Positions 29,452-38,883 of a DNA stretch of 64,000 nt are shown one piece after another. The notes under the pieces were generated by a model, which saw only the letters and a program-made list of their open reading frames with translations, was not told where the DNA came from and ran no database searches. Position 1 is the stretch's first letter. Each line of letters starts with the position of its first letter. A program made the position numbers and the translations under genes. This stretch comes from Cryobacterium gelidum (GTDB lineage Bacteria; Actinomycetota; Actinomycetes; Actinomycetales; Microbacteriaceae), in assembly GCF_004403985.1 (NCBI RefSeq), contig NZ_SOHL01000020.1, positions 1 to 64,000 on the forward strand. Reading direction: 5' to 3'.

Positions 29452-30327
29452 CTACGTCGAAGCGACGAGCTTCACCCGCAGCGAATCGACACCGGTCGTG
29501 ATGATCGCGCTCTCCGACCATCGCGTGCCGAGCCGGCTCAAAATCGCGTCGAGGTCGTGTTGGGTGAGGCCATCGACCAATTCCAGCTGCACGACCAGTT
29601 CGGGGCCCTCCAGTCGCGCCTGGGGATCGCCAGCGACGAGCTGAACGGTCAGTATCGAAAGCTCCGTAGCGATCGACGCGGTGAATGCGTCGGCGACCTC
29701 GTGACTGGCATAACTCGGCGTCCACGGCAGCGACTGCGCGATCGCCCACAGCGCCGGCCGCCGGATGACATATTCGCCGGGCGACGTCGGGTCAAGCACG
29801 ACGAGGTCGGTATTTTCCTGCGCGGCGGCCAGGGCGACGCGCACCGCATCCGCTGGAACAGGTCGCGCGCGAGGATTCCAAGCCGTCATGGCCGCCGTCG
29901 AGGAGAAAGCCGGCAGTACCGTGCGACCATCGGGGCCCGCCACCGTGATGATCGACAGTTCCTGGGTTTTGTCAATTGTGTGGCCGCGCCCGTTCAGGGC
30001 GGAGTCGCCGAGCTTGGTCACGAGCGGGATGAGCAAACGGGACCCGCGGATGGCATCGATGACGCTTTCTTCGCCGGTCTCCCGAGCCTGAAAGCGGGCA
30101 AGCGCCTCGGCGAGAGCGGCCGGAGCCGCTCCGTCGTCGCCAGCATCCAGATTGGCTTCGAACTCACGCCCGGCCCAGGGTTGGCCCGCCGAGTCAGCCG
30201 TGTTGGCCACGCCCGGTGCGCCGGGCTGGTCGGGCTGGTCGGGCTGGTCGGGCTGGTCGGACGGCGCCGGTACACCCGGTCGACCCGAGGGATCGCCCGT
30301 GGAACCGAGGTTGCGCGCCCTGGACAT
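29452..30327 (-). CDS. SseB-family protein
   Basis: A 291-residue protein. The N terminus is disordered, with four DQP repeats at residues 24-35 encoded by 9-bp units (30223-30258). The rest has the SseB fold signatures LAEALARFQ, LLIPLV, LPAFSSTAAMTAWNP and DLVVLDP. The C-terminal half (about 200-291) is a second SseB-type domain. Function is uncertain; the family is often encoded beside hisA/priA in actinobacteria, as here. Its ATG overlaps the hisA stop by one base (TAATG). Confidence 0.8.
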   Translation of the reverse strand: MSRARNLGSTGDPSGRPGVPAPSDQPDQPDQPDQPGAPGVANTADSAGQPWAGREFEANLDAGDDGAAPAALAEALARFQARETGEESVIDAIRGSRLLIPLVTKLGDSALNGRGHTIDKTQELSIITVAGPDGRTVLPAFSSTAAMTAWNPRARPVPADAVRVALAAAQENTDLVVLDPTSPGEYVIRRPALWAIAQSLPWTPSYASHEVADAFTASIATELSILTVQLVAGDPQARLEGPELVVQLELVDGLTQHDLDAILSRLGTRWSESAIITTGVDSLRVKLVAST

Positions 30328-31073
30328 TACGACCCCGAGACGTCCAGGGCCTCGGCCAGGGTGAACGCGCCAGCGTAGAGCGCCTTGCCCACAATCGCCC
30401 CTTCGAGGCCGAGCGGTACGAGGTCACGCAGGGCCTGAATATCATCGAGGCTGGAGATGCCGCCGGAGGCGATGACCGGCTTGCGGGTGCGATCGAGCAC
30501 CTGGCGCAGCAGGTCAATGTTGGGGCCCTGCAGGGTGCCGTCCTTGGTGACGTCGGTCACAACGTAGCGGGCACAGCCGGCCGCTTCGAGCCGTTCGAGC
30601 ACCTGCCAGAGGTCTCCACCCTCCTTGGTCCAGCCGCGGGCGGCGAGGGTGGTTCCGCGTACGTCGAGGCCCACGGCAACGGCGTCGCCGTACTGCGCGA
30701 TGACGCTCGCCGCCCACTCCGGGTTTTCGAGTGCCGCAGTGCCCAGGTTGATGCGTTTGACGCCCGTGGCCAGAGCCGCTTCGAGTGACTCGTCATTGCG
30801 GATACCACCGGAAAGCTCGATGTTGACACCCGTGACCTGATGGATGACCTTCTCGATCACTCCGGTGTTGTTGCCCCGGCCGAATGCCGCGTCAAGGTCC
30901 ACGAGATGTATCCACTCGGCACCCTGGCGGGCCCAGTCGGCCGCAGCATCGACGGGATCACCGTAATTCGTTTCGGTGCCAGCTTCACCCTGCGTCAGGC
31001 GAACAGCTTTGCCGCCAGCCACGTCGACGGCGGGCAGGAGGACGAGCCTCGGTGTCTTGTTGAACTCGCTCAT
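30327..31073 (-). CDS. hisA: ProFAR isomerase, probably the bifunctional HisA/TrpF (PriA) type
   Basis: A TIM-barrel isomerase of histidine synthesis, 248 residues from the ATG at 31073 ([10 protein letters not shown]). [19 protein letters not shown] carries the first catalytic aspartate and [13 protein letters not shown] the second. In actinobacteria the same protein (PriA) usually also performs the tryptophan-pathway TrpF reaction. That is known of the group, not visible here. It lies 138 bp after hisH. Confidence 0.93.
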   Translation of the reverse strand: MSEFNKTPRLVLLPAVDVAGGKAVRLTQGEAGTETNYGDPVDAAADWARQGAEWIHLVDLDAAFGRGNNTGVIEKVIHQVTGVNIELSGGIRNDESLEAALATGVKRINLGTAALENPEWAASVIAQYGDAVAVGLDVRGTTLAARGWTKEGGDLWQVLERLEAAGCARYVVTDVTKDGTLQGPNIDLLRQVLDRTRKPVIASGGISSLDDIQALRDLVPLGLEGAIVGKALYAGAFTLAEALDVSGS

Positions 31074-31211
31074 TGATGTCCTTGCTTGGTGCGGTCGCGT
31101 GCTGCGGCCAATGTCATGGAATATGCCGATGATGTCCATGGGGACGTCCGGGGGTGCAGGGTGGGAAGTAAAGACGTACTGAGGGCCAACTGCGCAGCTC
31201 GCCGCAGGGAC

Positions 31212-31844
31212 CTAACGGTTGAGAGTGCCGATCCAGTTCTTCAACAAGCGGATGCCCGCCGCCCCCGATTTTTCTGGGTGAAACTGGGTGGCGCTCAGCG
31301 GACCGTTCTCGATAGCTGCGAGAAAGGGTGCGCCGTGTTCGGCCCAGGTCAGTCGCGGTTCGGGAAACGGCGGCATAACCTCCAGCGTCCACGACTGGGC
31401 AGCGTACGAGTGCACGAAATAGAACCGTTCCTCTTCGATCCCTCGAAAGAGTTCGGAGTTGGGAGCGCTCCTGACGGTGTTCCAGCCCATGTGCGGCAGG
31501 ATCGCGGCGGGAAGCTCGGTGACCGTTCCGGGCCATTCGCCGAGGCCTGGCGTGTCAACGCCGCGTTCGACGCCGTGTTCGAACATGACCTGCATGCCCA
31601 CGCAGATGCCGAGCACGGGGCGGCCGCCGGCGAGGCGACGATCAACGATGTCATCGCCACGTACCGCCGTGAAGGCAGCCATGACGGCGCTGAACGCACC
31701 GACGCCGGGCACGACGAGGCCGTCGGCTTCGAGCGCGGTCTTGCGGTCGCTCGTCAAAGTGACGTCAGCCCCAGCCAACTCGAGGGCCTTGACGGCCGAG
31801 TGCACATTACCGGTGCCGTAGTCGAAGACAACAACCTGGGTCAC
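31212..31844 (-). CDS. hisH: Imidazole glycerol phosphate synthase, glutaminase subunit
   Basis: Class I glutamine amidotransferase, 210 residues, which feeds ammonia to HisF. The nucleophilic cysteine is in [13 protein letters not shown], and the His-Glu pair is in [12 protein letters not shown]. Its start overlaps the hisB stop by 4 bp. hisF is not in this window. Confidence 0.95.
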   Translation of the reverse strand: MTQVVVFDYGTGNVHSAVKALELAGADVTLTSDRKTALEADGLVVPGVGAFSAVMAAFTAVRGDDIVDRRLAGGRPVLGICVGMQVMFEHGVERGVDTPGLGEWPGTVTELPAAILPHMGWNTVRSAPNSELFRGIEEERFYFVHSYAAQSWTLEVMPPFPEPRLTWAEHGAPFLAAIENGPLSATQFHPEKSGAAGIRLLKNWIGTLNR

Positions 31845-32464
31845 AGTGCTCCCTTGGTCGACGGGATGCCCAGCACGAACGGGTCGAGAGCCTTGGCCAG
31901 GCGGAACGCGCGGGCGAAAGCCTTGAACTCGGCTTCAGCGATGTGGTGGGGGTCGCGACCGCCCAAGACGGTGACGTGCACGGTGAGACCGGCGTGGAAG
32001 GTAATGGCCTCGAAGACATGACGCACCATGGATCCGGTGAAGTGTCCGCCGATGAGGTGAAATTCGAAGCCGGCCGGCTCGCCGGTGTGCACGAGGTAGG
32101 GGCGGCCGGAGATATCGACGACGGCCTGGGCGAGCGCCTCATCGAGCGGGACCAGGGCGTCGCCGTAGCGGGAGATTCCCGACTTATCACCGAGGGCCTG
32201 ACGGATAGCCTGACCGAGCACGATTCCCACATCTTCGACGGTGTGGTGCACGTCGATTTCGATGTCGCCGGAGGCGCGCACGGTGAGGTCGGTGAGCGAG
32301 TGTTTAGCGAACGCCGTGAGCAGGTGATCGTAGAAGGGCACCGAGGTGTGGATATCGCTGACGCCGCTGCCATCGAGGTTCAGCGAGAGGTCGATGCTGG
32401 ATTCACTCGTCTCCCGTTGCAGGCGTGCGACGCGGGGCGCGATGATACCGACAGTTGAACTCAT
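31841..32464 (-). CDS. hisB: Imidazoleglycerol-phosphate dehydratase
   Basis: Monofunctional IGPD of 207 residues, dehydrating imidazoleglycerol phosphate. It contains the metal-binding histidine-rich segments [23 protein letters not shown] and the C-terminal [13 protein letters not shown]. It lies between hisC (9 bp) and hisH (ATGA overlap). No phosphatase domain is fused; a candidate phosphatase (hisN-like) is at 55401. Confidence 0.95.
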   Translation of the reverse strand: MSSTVGIIAPRVARLQRETSESSIDLSLNLDGSGVSDIHTSVPFYDHLLTAFAKHSLTDLTVRASGDIEIDVHHTVEDVGIVLGQAIRQALGDKSGISRYGDALVPLDEALAQAVVDISGRPYLVHTGEPAGFEFHLIGGHFTGSMVRHVFEAITFHAGLTVHVTVLGGRDPHHIAEAEFKAFARAFRLAKALDPFVLGIPSTKGAL

Positions 32465-32473
32465 GGCACTAGC

Positions 32474-33598
32474 TTATTCGGCTCGGGCCGGCGGCGCTTG
32501 ACCGCTCACTTCGGTGCGCCCCAGCCGGGCCAGGGCATTCAAAAACAGCGTCGTCTCGTGCTCGGTCCCCGCGGTCACTCGCAGATGGCCGGGGATGCCG
32601 ACATCGCGAATGAGAATTCCCTCCGCGAGCAGTGCCTCGAAGGTCGCGTGCGGGTCGGCCACTCCCCCGAACAGTACGAAGTTGCTCCAGCTGCGGTGGG
32701 GGGTATAGCCCAGGCGGGACAGCTCAACCACGAGCCGGTCACGCTGCCCCCGAATGTCATCGACCATAGCGAGCATCTCGGCGCTGTGCGCCAGTGCCGC
32801 GTTCGCGGCGGCCTGAGTCAGGGCGGAGAGGTGGTACGGCAGGCGGACCAGGCGCAGGGCGTCCGTGACTGCCGGATCCGCGGCCAGATACCCCACCCGG
32901 GCACCGGCGAAGGCGAAGGCCTTGCTCATCGTGCGCGAGACGAGCAGACGCTCCCGGCCGGGCAGCAGGGTGAGCGCACTCGGCGTGCCGGTCGGCGCGA
33001 ACTCCGCGTAGGCCTCGTCGACGACGACGATGCCGTCGGTCGCGTCGTAGGCGGCGGCGATGGTCTCGAGGGAGAGCGGGGTGCCGGTGGGGTTGTTCGG
33101 AGAGCAGAGAAAAATGATGTCGGGGTTGGTGCGTGCGATCTCGCTCACGGCGGTGGCCGGCGAGAGCTCGTAGTCGGCGTCGCGCGTGCCCGCAATCCAG
33201 GTGGTGTCTGTTCCCGAGGCGAGAATCGAGTACATCGAATAGGTCGGGGCAAAGCCGAGCAGACTGCGTCCGGGCCCGCCAAAAGCCTGCAACACCTGCT
33301 GCAGTACTTCGTTGGAGCCGTTGGCCGCCCAGATGTTGTCGGCGATGAGTCCTTCGCCGAGGTACCGGGCCAGTGCCTCGCGCAGGGCGGTGAATTCACG
33401 GTCGGGATACCGGTTGACCGTGCGGATGGCCTCGGCCAGGTCGGCGAGGATATCGCGAGCAACCGCCTCGGGAACGGGATGCGTGTTCTCGTTGACGTTC
33501 AGTGCCACCGGAACGTGCAATTGCGGAGCTCCGTAGGGTGTCAAGCCTTGCAGGTTGGCGCGGAGCGGAAGATCTTCGAGACTGGTCACAGGTTCCAT
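32474..33598 (-). CDS. hisC: Histidinol-phosphate aminotransferase
   Basis: PLP-dependent transaminase of 374 residues. It opens with ANLQGLTPYGAPQLHVPVAL and has ANGSNEVLQQVLQAF, FLCSPNNPTGTPLS, VVDEAYAEFA and SRTMSKAFAFAGARVGY with the PLP lysine. First gene of the hisC-hisB-hisH-hisA-sseB run. The LysM gene ends 64 bp upstream on the same strand, so some transcripts may come from the SOS promoter. Confidence 0.94.
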   Translation of the reverse strand: MEPVTSLEDLPLRANLQGLTPYGAPQLHVPVALNVNENTHPVPEAVARDILADLAEAIRTVNRYPDREFTALREALARYLGEGLIADNIWAANGSNEVLQQVLQAFGGPGRSLLGFAPTYSMYSILASGTDTTWIAGTRDADYELSPATAVSEIARTNPDIIFLCSPNNPTGTPLSLETIAAAYDATDGIVVVDEAYAEFAPTGTPSALTLLPGRERLLVSRTMSKAFAFAGARVGYLAADPAVTDALRLVRLPYHLSALTQAAANAALAHSAEMLAMVDDIRGQRDRLVVELSRLGYTPHRSWSNFVLFGGVADPHATFEALLAEGILIRDVGIPGHLRVTAGTEHETTLFLNALARLGRTEVSGQAPPARAE

Positions 33599-33662
33599 GC
33601 TACGACCCTCTACTACGCGCCGTGTTCCGGCTCCGTGCCCGTGCCTCGCACGGCTTTGCCTG

Positions 33663-34091
33663 TTACGAGTTGGCGGGGACCTGCAGGCGCTGGCCCGGCT
33701 GCAGGGTTTCGACGGCCAGGGCGTTCAATCGCTTAATCTCCGCCACAACGTCGCGCGGGTCGGCAGCCGGAGAGATCTCTTCGGCGAGGTCCCAGAGGGT
33801 CTGGCCGGGCTCGACCGTCATGAAGACGGCGGAACCGACGTCGGTGGGCGAGTATGCCAGCGTCGCGACAACGCCGGATTCGGTCGTGTACGACATGAGA
33901 TCAACCCCCGTGGCCGAATCCGACGCGCCGGCCGGTCCCCCGTTGAGGGAGAAGACGACGGCAGCGAGCACGAGCGGCACGGCAGTGAGGGCCGTCAGCA
34001 CTACTCGACCACGACGGGTGAGGCGCAGACGGGTGACGGGTGTGTGCGCTGCGGCAGAGAGCGGTGATGCGGTTGCAGATGCTGTGGTCAT
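33663..34091 (-). CDS. LysM-domain protein divergent from lexA (YneA/DivS/ChiZ-like)
   Basis: A 142-residue protein with a short cytoplasmic N terminus, one membrane helix (about 29-47) and a C-terminal LysM peptidoglycan-binding domain (about 88-138, VEPGQTLWDLAEEIS to LQPGQRLQVPA). The ATG at 34091 has GGAGG upstream. Small LysM or anchored proteins divergent from lexA are the SOS-induced division inhibitors YneA (Bacillus), DivS (Corynebacterium) and Rv2719c/ChiZ (Mycobacterium). This protein's position and the SOS boxes support the same role by analogy. Confidence 0.8.
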   Translation of the reverse strand: MTTASATASPLSAAAHTPVTRLRLTRRGRVVLTALTAVPLVLAAVVFSLNGGPAGASDSATGVDLMSYTTESGVVATLAYSPTDVGSAVFMTVEPGQTLWDLAEEISPAADPRDVVAEIKRLNALAVETLQPGQRLQVPANS

Positions 34092-34239
34092 GTCAAACCT
34101 CCAAGGTTGGCGGGCTGCGAGTCTCGTATCCGGCCCTCGGCCGGGAGGGCCGAATGCGAAACTATGTTCCGAATATAACTTCGAACAATCGAACATGCAA
34201 GCTTTTTCTGGTTTTAGCCCGGAATTTCGCGCGACACAC

Positions 34240-34255
34240 TCGAATAAGTGTTTGT
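34240..34255. promoter_or_regulatory. LexA (SOS) box 1
   Basis: TCGAAT-AAGT-GTTTGT matches the actinobacterial SOS box TCGAAC-N4-GTTCGA at 9 of 12 positions. It sits between the divergent LysM and lexA genes. Confidence 0.6.
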
Positions 34256-34285
34256 TTCAGGGGCGAGAACTGGATAAACTTTCGA

Positions 34286-34301
34286 TAGAACGATTGCTTG
34301 A
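34286..34301. promoter_or_regulatory. LexA (SOS) box 2, weaker
   Basis: TAGAAC-GATT-GCTTGA matches the SOS box at 9 of 12 positions and lies closer to lexA. Half-site-like TCGAAC words also occur at 34181 and 34189. The region is noticeably AT-richer than its surroundings. Confidence 0.45.
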
Positions 34302-34382
34302 TTCATACTCAACCAGACACCACCGACATCCCCGCGACACGTCTGCTCAGACCGTGCGGGACCGACCTCAGGAGCGCTCATC

Positions 34383-35087
34383 GTGACACGAGACACCAGC
34401 GGCACCCGCGACAAAGGCGGCACTCGGCGCCGTAAGAGTTTGAGCCAACGCCAGCTCGCCATTCTCGACGTGATTCAACGGTCGGTGAGCTCGCGCGGCT
34501 ACCCGCCGAGTATGCGCGAGATCGGTGACGCCGTCGGTCTCGCTTCGCTGTCGAGCGTGACCCATCAGCTCAACCAACTCGAGCTCAGCGGGTATCTGCG
34601 CCGGGACCCGAATCGACCGCGGGCACTCGAAGTGCTGATCGAAATTCCACGTGCCCCCGAAGACGTCGCCAGCAGCGACCAGGACAGCTTCCACCCGGGC
34701 GTGCAGGTCGGTGATGCCGCAATGGTTCCGCTCGTCGGCCGCATTGCCGCTGGCATCCCCATCACAGCAGATCAGCAGATTGACGAGATTTTCCCGCTCC
34801 CCCGTCAGCTCGTGGGCCAGGGCGAGTTGTTCATGCTCAAGGTTGTCGGCGAGTCGATGATCGATGCCGCGATTTGCGACGGCGACTGGGTGGTCGTGCG
34901 CCAGCAGAAGACCGCAGAGAACGGCGAGATCGTTGCGGCCATGCTCGACAACGAGGCCACGGTGAAGGTTTTGCGCAAACGCGACGGCCACACCTGGCTA
35001 CTGCCGCGCAACAGCAACTTCGAACCCATCGTCGGAGATTTCGCCGACATCCTCGGCAAGGTCGTCGCGGTACTGCGCTCGGTTTAG
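34383..35087 (+). CDS. lexA: LexA repressor
   Basis: SOS master repressor, 234 residues. An N-terminal winged helix (about 20-85) contains [17 protein letters not shown]. The self-cleavage bond is Ala123-Gly124 in GRIAAGIPI. The Ser-Lys dyad is Ser158 (VVGESMIDA) and Lys195 (ATVKVLRK). The GTG start has AGGAGC upstream. It is divergent from the LysM gene across two SOS boxes, so it should repress itself. Confidence 0.96.
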   Translation: MTRDTSGTRDKGGTRRRKSLSQRQLAILDVIQRSVSSRGYPPSMREIGDAVGLASLSSVTHQLNQLELSGYLRRDPNRPRALEVLIEIPRAPEDVASSDQDSFHPGVQVGDAAMVPLVGRIAAGIPITADQQIDEIFPLPRQLVGQGELFMLKVVGESMIDAAICDGDWVVVRQQKTAENGEIVAAMLDNEATVKVLRKRDGHTWLLPRNSNFEPIVGDFADILGKVVAVLRSV

Positions 35088-35121
35088 CTTCCTGATTTCA
35101 GGCAACACGACAGGCAGTCCA

Positions 35122-35153
35122 GAGGCCCGACCACCGACCGGTGATCGGGCCTC
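35122..35153 (+). terminator. lexA/metE convergent terminator hairpin
   Basis: A 9-bp perfect stem GAGGCCCGA/TCGGGCCTC encloses a CACCG/CGGTG inner helix, 34 bp after the lexA stop and 33 bp after the convergent metE stop. No U-tract is present. Confidence 0.6.
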
Positions 35154-35186
35154 AAGACTGTCCGTCGGAGCGTGCGGCGGGTCGAG

Positions 35187-37529
35187 TCAGACGCTGACCC
35201 GCGCGCCGCGGCGTTCGCGAACCACTCGGGTCGCGGCGAGCATGTTGTGCAGCGACTGCACGGTCTCCTCGTAGCCGCGCGTTTTCAGCCCGCAATCCGG
35301 GTTCACCCAAACCTGACGCTCGGGGATGGATTCCAGGGCGGTGTCGAGCAGCGTCGTCAGTTCATCGACGCTCGGCACCCGGGGCGAGTGGATGTCGTAG
35401 ATGCCAGCCCCGATGCCGTGGTCGAACCCGCCGGCCTTGATCTCACGCACGACCTCCATGCGCGACCGAGCCGCTTCAATGCTCGTGACGTCCGCGTCGA
35501 GGTTTCGGATGGCTTCGATGACAACGCCGAACTCCGAGTAGCAGAGGTGTGTGTGTATCTGGGTCGCATCCGCTACCCCGGAAGTGGCGAGCCGGAATGA
35601 GCCGACCGACCAGTCCAGGTAGTCGGCGTGGTCCTTCGCCTTCAGCGGCAACAATTCGCGCAGGGCTGGCTCGTCGACTTGAACGATCCGGATGCCCGCA
35701 GCCTCGAGGTCGCCGATCTCATCGCGCAGAGCGAGGGCCACCTGGCGTGCCGTCTCGCCGAGTGGCTGGTCATCGCGCACGAAGGACCAGGCCAGTATCG
35801 TCACCGGCCCGGTGAGCATGCCTTTGACGGGCTTGGCAGTGAGGCTCTGCGTATATACCGACCAGTCCACCGTGATCGGTGCCGGGCGCGACACGTCGCC
35901 CCACAGAATGGATGGCCGGGTGCAGCGGCTGCCATAGGACTGTACCCAGCCGTTCTCGGTCACGGCGAACCCGTCGAGGTTCTCGGCGAAGTACTGCACC
36001 ATGTCGTTGCGTTCGGGTTCGCCGTGCACGAGCACGTCGAGTCCGATCTCTTCCTGCAACGCCACGACTCGGCCGATCTCGGCACGCATCAGGTCGCGGT
36101 AGTCGTCGGCGGCGAGCGTTCCCGTGAGGTACCGGGCGCGTGCCCGGCGAATGTCCGCGGTCTGCGGGAACGATCCGATCGTGGTCGTTGGCAGCGGCGG
36201 CAGCTGCAGCGCCGCGTCTTGGGCGCTCAGGCGATCGGCGTAGGCTCCACGAGTGAAGTCGGTGTTGGTTAGTGCGGCGGCACGGGCACGCACGGCTCCG
36301 TCGCGCACCCCGGGAGCGCTCCGCCGCGCTGCCAGGGCCGCCTCGGCCTCCGCCAGCGAGGCCGCAATGGCGGCCCGCCCGGCGGTGAGGCCGAGCGCGA
36401 GCGTCGCGACCTGGCCGACCTTTTGGTCGGCGAAGGCCAACCAGCTCACCAGCGTGCCTGGGAGAGACGTTTCATCGAGCACATCGTGCGGCACGTGCAG
36501 CAGGGACGTCGAGGTGGACACCGAAACGGAGTCGGACAACGTCCGCACGCTCTCGGCGGCTTCGAAGGCGGCGGCCAGGTCGCCGCGCCAGATGTTGTGC
36601 CCGTCGATCACCCCGGCGACCAGAGTTTTCCCGGCCAGCCCGGGCACCGCCTCCGGCAGGGTGCCCCGCACCAGGTCGAGGCCAATCGCTTCAACGGCGG
36701 TGGCGGCGAGTTCCGGCAGGGCGTCATCGAGGCTGCCGTAGGGCGCCGCGACGAACAGGGAGGGCCGGCCGGTCAGCCGTCCGAGTACCCCGTAAGCGGA
36801 TGCGACGGCCGCGAGTGTATCGGCGCGCGGCCCCTCGATGCTCTCGCTGACCAGTCCCGGCTCGTCGAGTTGCACCCACTCGGCGCCGGCATCCGCCAGT
36901 CGGGTCAGCAGTGCCGCATAGACCGGTATGAGGTCATCGAGTCGCGACAGCGGGGAGAATCCGGCCGGGGCCGCGTCGCTGGCCTTACTCAGCAGCAGGA
37001 ACGTGACCGGGCCAACCAGAACCGGGCGCGTGAGGAACCCGGCCGCTTTCGCCTCGAGGAATTCGCGCACGATGCGGTCGCCAGCCAGCGAGAACACGGT
37101 TTCCGGGCCAATTTCGGGCACGAGGTAGTGGTAGTTGGAGTCAAACCACTTGGTCATTTCAAGTGGCAGGTTCTCGCCCTCGCCGCGAGCCAGGGTGAAG
37201 TAGCCAGCCAGGTCGAGGCTGCCGTCGGCGGCGACGAGCGCGGCGAACCGGGTGGGGATCGCTCCGACAGCGACGATGGTGTCGAGCACCTGGTCATAGA
37301 GCGAGAACGACTCGGGAATCGACGAATCGGTTTGGCCGAGCCCGAGGGCAACGAGCCGGTCGCGGCTGGACTGGCGCAACCCGGTGGCGACATTTTCGAG
37401 GGCCGTGGCATCGATCTTTCCCGACCAGAATGCTTCCACGGCCTTCTTCAGCTCCCGCCGTCGGCCGATGCGTGGGTAACCAAGGATGGTGCCGGTGGGG
37501 AAGGCGGGGGATGCGGACGAAATGGGCAT
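35187..37529 (-). CDS. metE: Cobalamin-independent methionine synthase
   Basis: Transfers a methyl group from 5-methyl-tetrahydrofolate (polyglutamate) to homocysteine. The 780-residue protein opens (after a short lead) GTILGYPRIGRRRELKKAVE. The C-terminal catalytic half contains HTHLCYSEFG and NPDCGLKTRG, which supply zinc ligands. GAAGGA precedes the ATG. metF, which supplies its substrate, lies 102 bp upstream on the same strand. Confidence 0.96.
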   Translation of the reverse strand: MPISSASPAFPTGTILGYPRIGRRRELKKAVEAFWSGKIDATALENVATGLRQSSRDRLVALGLGQTDSSIPESFSLYDQVLDTIVAVGAIPTRFAALVAADGSLDLAGYFTLARGEGENLPLEMTKWFDSNYHYLVPEIGPETVFSLAGDRIVREFLEAKAAGFLTRPVLVGPVTFLLLSKASDAAPAGFSPLSRLDDLIPVYAALLTRLADAGAEWVQLDEPGLVSESIEGPRADTLAAVASAYGVLGRLTGRPSLFVAAPYGSLDDALPELAATAVEAIGLDLVRGTLPEAVPGLAGKTLVAGVIDGHNIWRGDLAAAFEAAESVRTLSDSVSVSTSTSLLHVPHDVLDETSLPGTLVSWLAFADQKVGQVATLALGLTAGRAAIAASLAEAEAALAARRSAPGVRDGAVRARAAALTNTDFTRGAYADRLSAQDAALQLPPLPTTTIGSFPQTADIRRARARYLTGTLAADDYRDLMRAEIGRVVALQEEIGLDVLVHGEPERNDMVQYFAENLDGFAVTENGWVQSYGSRCTRPSILWGDVSRPAPITVDWSVYTQSLTAKPVKGMLTGPVTILAWSFVRDDQPLGETARQVALALRDEIGDLEAAGIRIVQVDEPALRELLPLKAKDHADYLDWSVGSFRLATSGVADATQIHTHLCYSEFGVVIEAIRNLDADVTSIEAARSRMEVVREIKAGGFDHGIGAGIYDIHSPRVPSVDELTTLLDTALESIPERQVWVNPDCGLKTRGYEETVQSLHNMLAATRVVRERRGARVSV

Positions 37530-37631
37530 GATAGATCCTTCACTGGTGCAATGGGCGCTGGGACGGTCGGTGAATGGTCGGCGAGAATGAACGTGGTGGG
37601 GCGGGCCTACGCCGGAAGCCGGGCGTGAGGC

Positions 37632-38597
37632 CTAGGGCATGGCAACGGGCACCGCCAGCGCCCCACACCCCTCCAACACCTCGAGCACGGTGTCGTGCTG
37701 GTTGAAAGCGTAGAGATGGAGCCCGGGGGCGCCACCGGCGAGTACGTCCCGGCCGAGGCGCACGGCATAGTCAACGCCGATCTGGCGCTGCCCTTCCTCG
37801 GTCGGTTCAACTTCCAGCTCGATCGAGAGTTCGGCGGGCAGTTTCTCGCCGGAGAGCTGCACAATGCGCCGCAACCGGTTCGGGCTGGTCACCGGCATGA
37901 TGCCGGGAAGAATAGGAAAGAGCACCCCGGCGGAGCGGGCCCGCTGGATAAAGCTCAGGTAGTCGTCGGCGTGGAAGAACAGCTGGGTGATGGCGAGGTT
38001 TGCCCCGGCGGCCTGCTTGGCCAGCAGGGTGTCGATGTCCTGGCTGACCGAGCGAGAGCTGGGGTGACCATTCGGGAAGGCCGCAACTCCGATGCGCACC
38101 TTGCTGCGTTCGGTTTTCACCCCACGGGCGCCCGGCAGACCGGGAATCACCGTCTCGGTGTACGGCACCCGTTCGGTCTGCACGCGGTGGATGAGCTGCA
38201 CCAATTCTCCCGCGCTGTGCAGGTCGCCCAGAAAGGTGCTGTCTCCTTCGACTGCACCCTGGGGTGCGTCGCCGCGCACGGCCAGGAAGCTGCGAATTCC
38301 GGCGTCGAGAAATTCCCGGATGAGGCGGCTCGCCTCGGCGTGCGAGGAGCCGACGCAGGTGAGGTGCGCCATCGCATCCACGGTCGTGTGGTCCTTGATG
38401 TAGCGCAGAACGTCGAGTGAGGACCTGCGCGACGAACCGTTGGCTCCGTAGGTGACCGAGATAAACTCTGGACCGGCGGCGGCCAGGTGATCGATGGTGC
38501 GGGTGAGAGCGGCTGCTGCGACCGTCGATTTCGGCGGGTACACCTCGAACGAGAACGCCGGGCGGACGTCACACGCGGAAATCCCAATCTCGGTCAT
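37632..38597 (-). CDS. metF: Methylenetetrahydrofolate reductase
   Basis: Makes 5-methyl-tetrahydrofolate for MetE. A 321-residue TIM-barrel flavoprotein opening PAFSFEVYPPKS, with HLTCVGSSHAE and ALRGDAP-like LAVRGDAPQG and the FFHADDY segment. GAGGAA lies 5 bp before the ATG. A 286-bp leader upstream has some S-box-like wording (see separate entry). Typical length; no defect. Confidence 0.94.
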   Translation of the reverse strand: MTEIGISACDVRPAFSFEVYPPKSTVAAAALTRTIDHLAAAGPEFISVTYGANGSSRRSSLDVLRYIKDHTTVDAMAHLTCVGSSHAEASRLIREFLDAGIRSFLAVRGDAPQGAVEGDSTFLGDLHSAGELVQLIHRVQTERVPYTETVIPGLPGARGVKTERSKVRIGVAAFPNGHPSSRSVSQDIDTLLAKQAAGANLAITQLFFHADDYLSFIQRARSAGVLFPILPGIMPVTSPNRLRRIVQLSGEKLPAELSIELEVEPTEEGQRQIGVDYAVRLGRDVLAGGAPGLHLYAFNQHDTVLEVLEGCGALAVPVAMP

Positions 38598-38643
38598 GTT
38601 TCCTCATTCGGCAGAAGCGGTGGTGGCCGGGCGGCCGCGGACA

Positions 38644-38704
38644 CGCCAAGACTGGCGGTACTTCGCGGGCGGATGCCGGGCTCGGCTGTCGCTCCATGCC
38701 GGGG
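38644..38704 (-). promoter_or_regulatory. Possible SAM-riboswitch-like element in the metF leader
   Basis: On the minus strand the metF leader contains GGAGCGACAGCCGAGCCCGG followed by CATCC, recalling the S-box core (GGAGGGAC ... CCGGCAACC). A short hairpin CGCCA-N4-TGGCG (38644-38657) follows in the place of a P4-type arm. Several expected conserved bases are absent, including GGCCC.GATGAA. A degenerate or unrelated leader is as likely. Confidence 0.25.
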
Positions 38705-38883
38705 AACGAATTCCGTCGGCAACGATTGATTAGACACTAACAACACCGCCGCCGGCGTGGGCGAATGTGACAGTTCGTGTCATCGGTGCTGCATTAGGGC
38801 GGCTCAGCGCTGCGGCGGACAGCGCGAAACCGCCCCAGACCGCCCCAGACCGATGCCGCTTCAACGCCAACGGCGAACAGCAG

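Noticed and set aside
24638-29749. Lhr helicase starting at 29749
   Set aside because: The extra 118 codons overlap the sseB gene and have no similarity; the family begins near MSDVLERF at 29395.
34181-34204. Additional LexA boxes at TCGAAC words
   Set aside because: Only one half-site of each matches; the second half has two or fewer of six bases.
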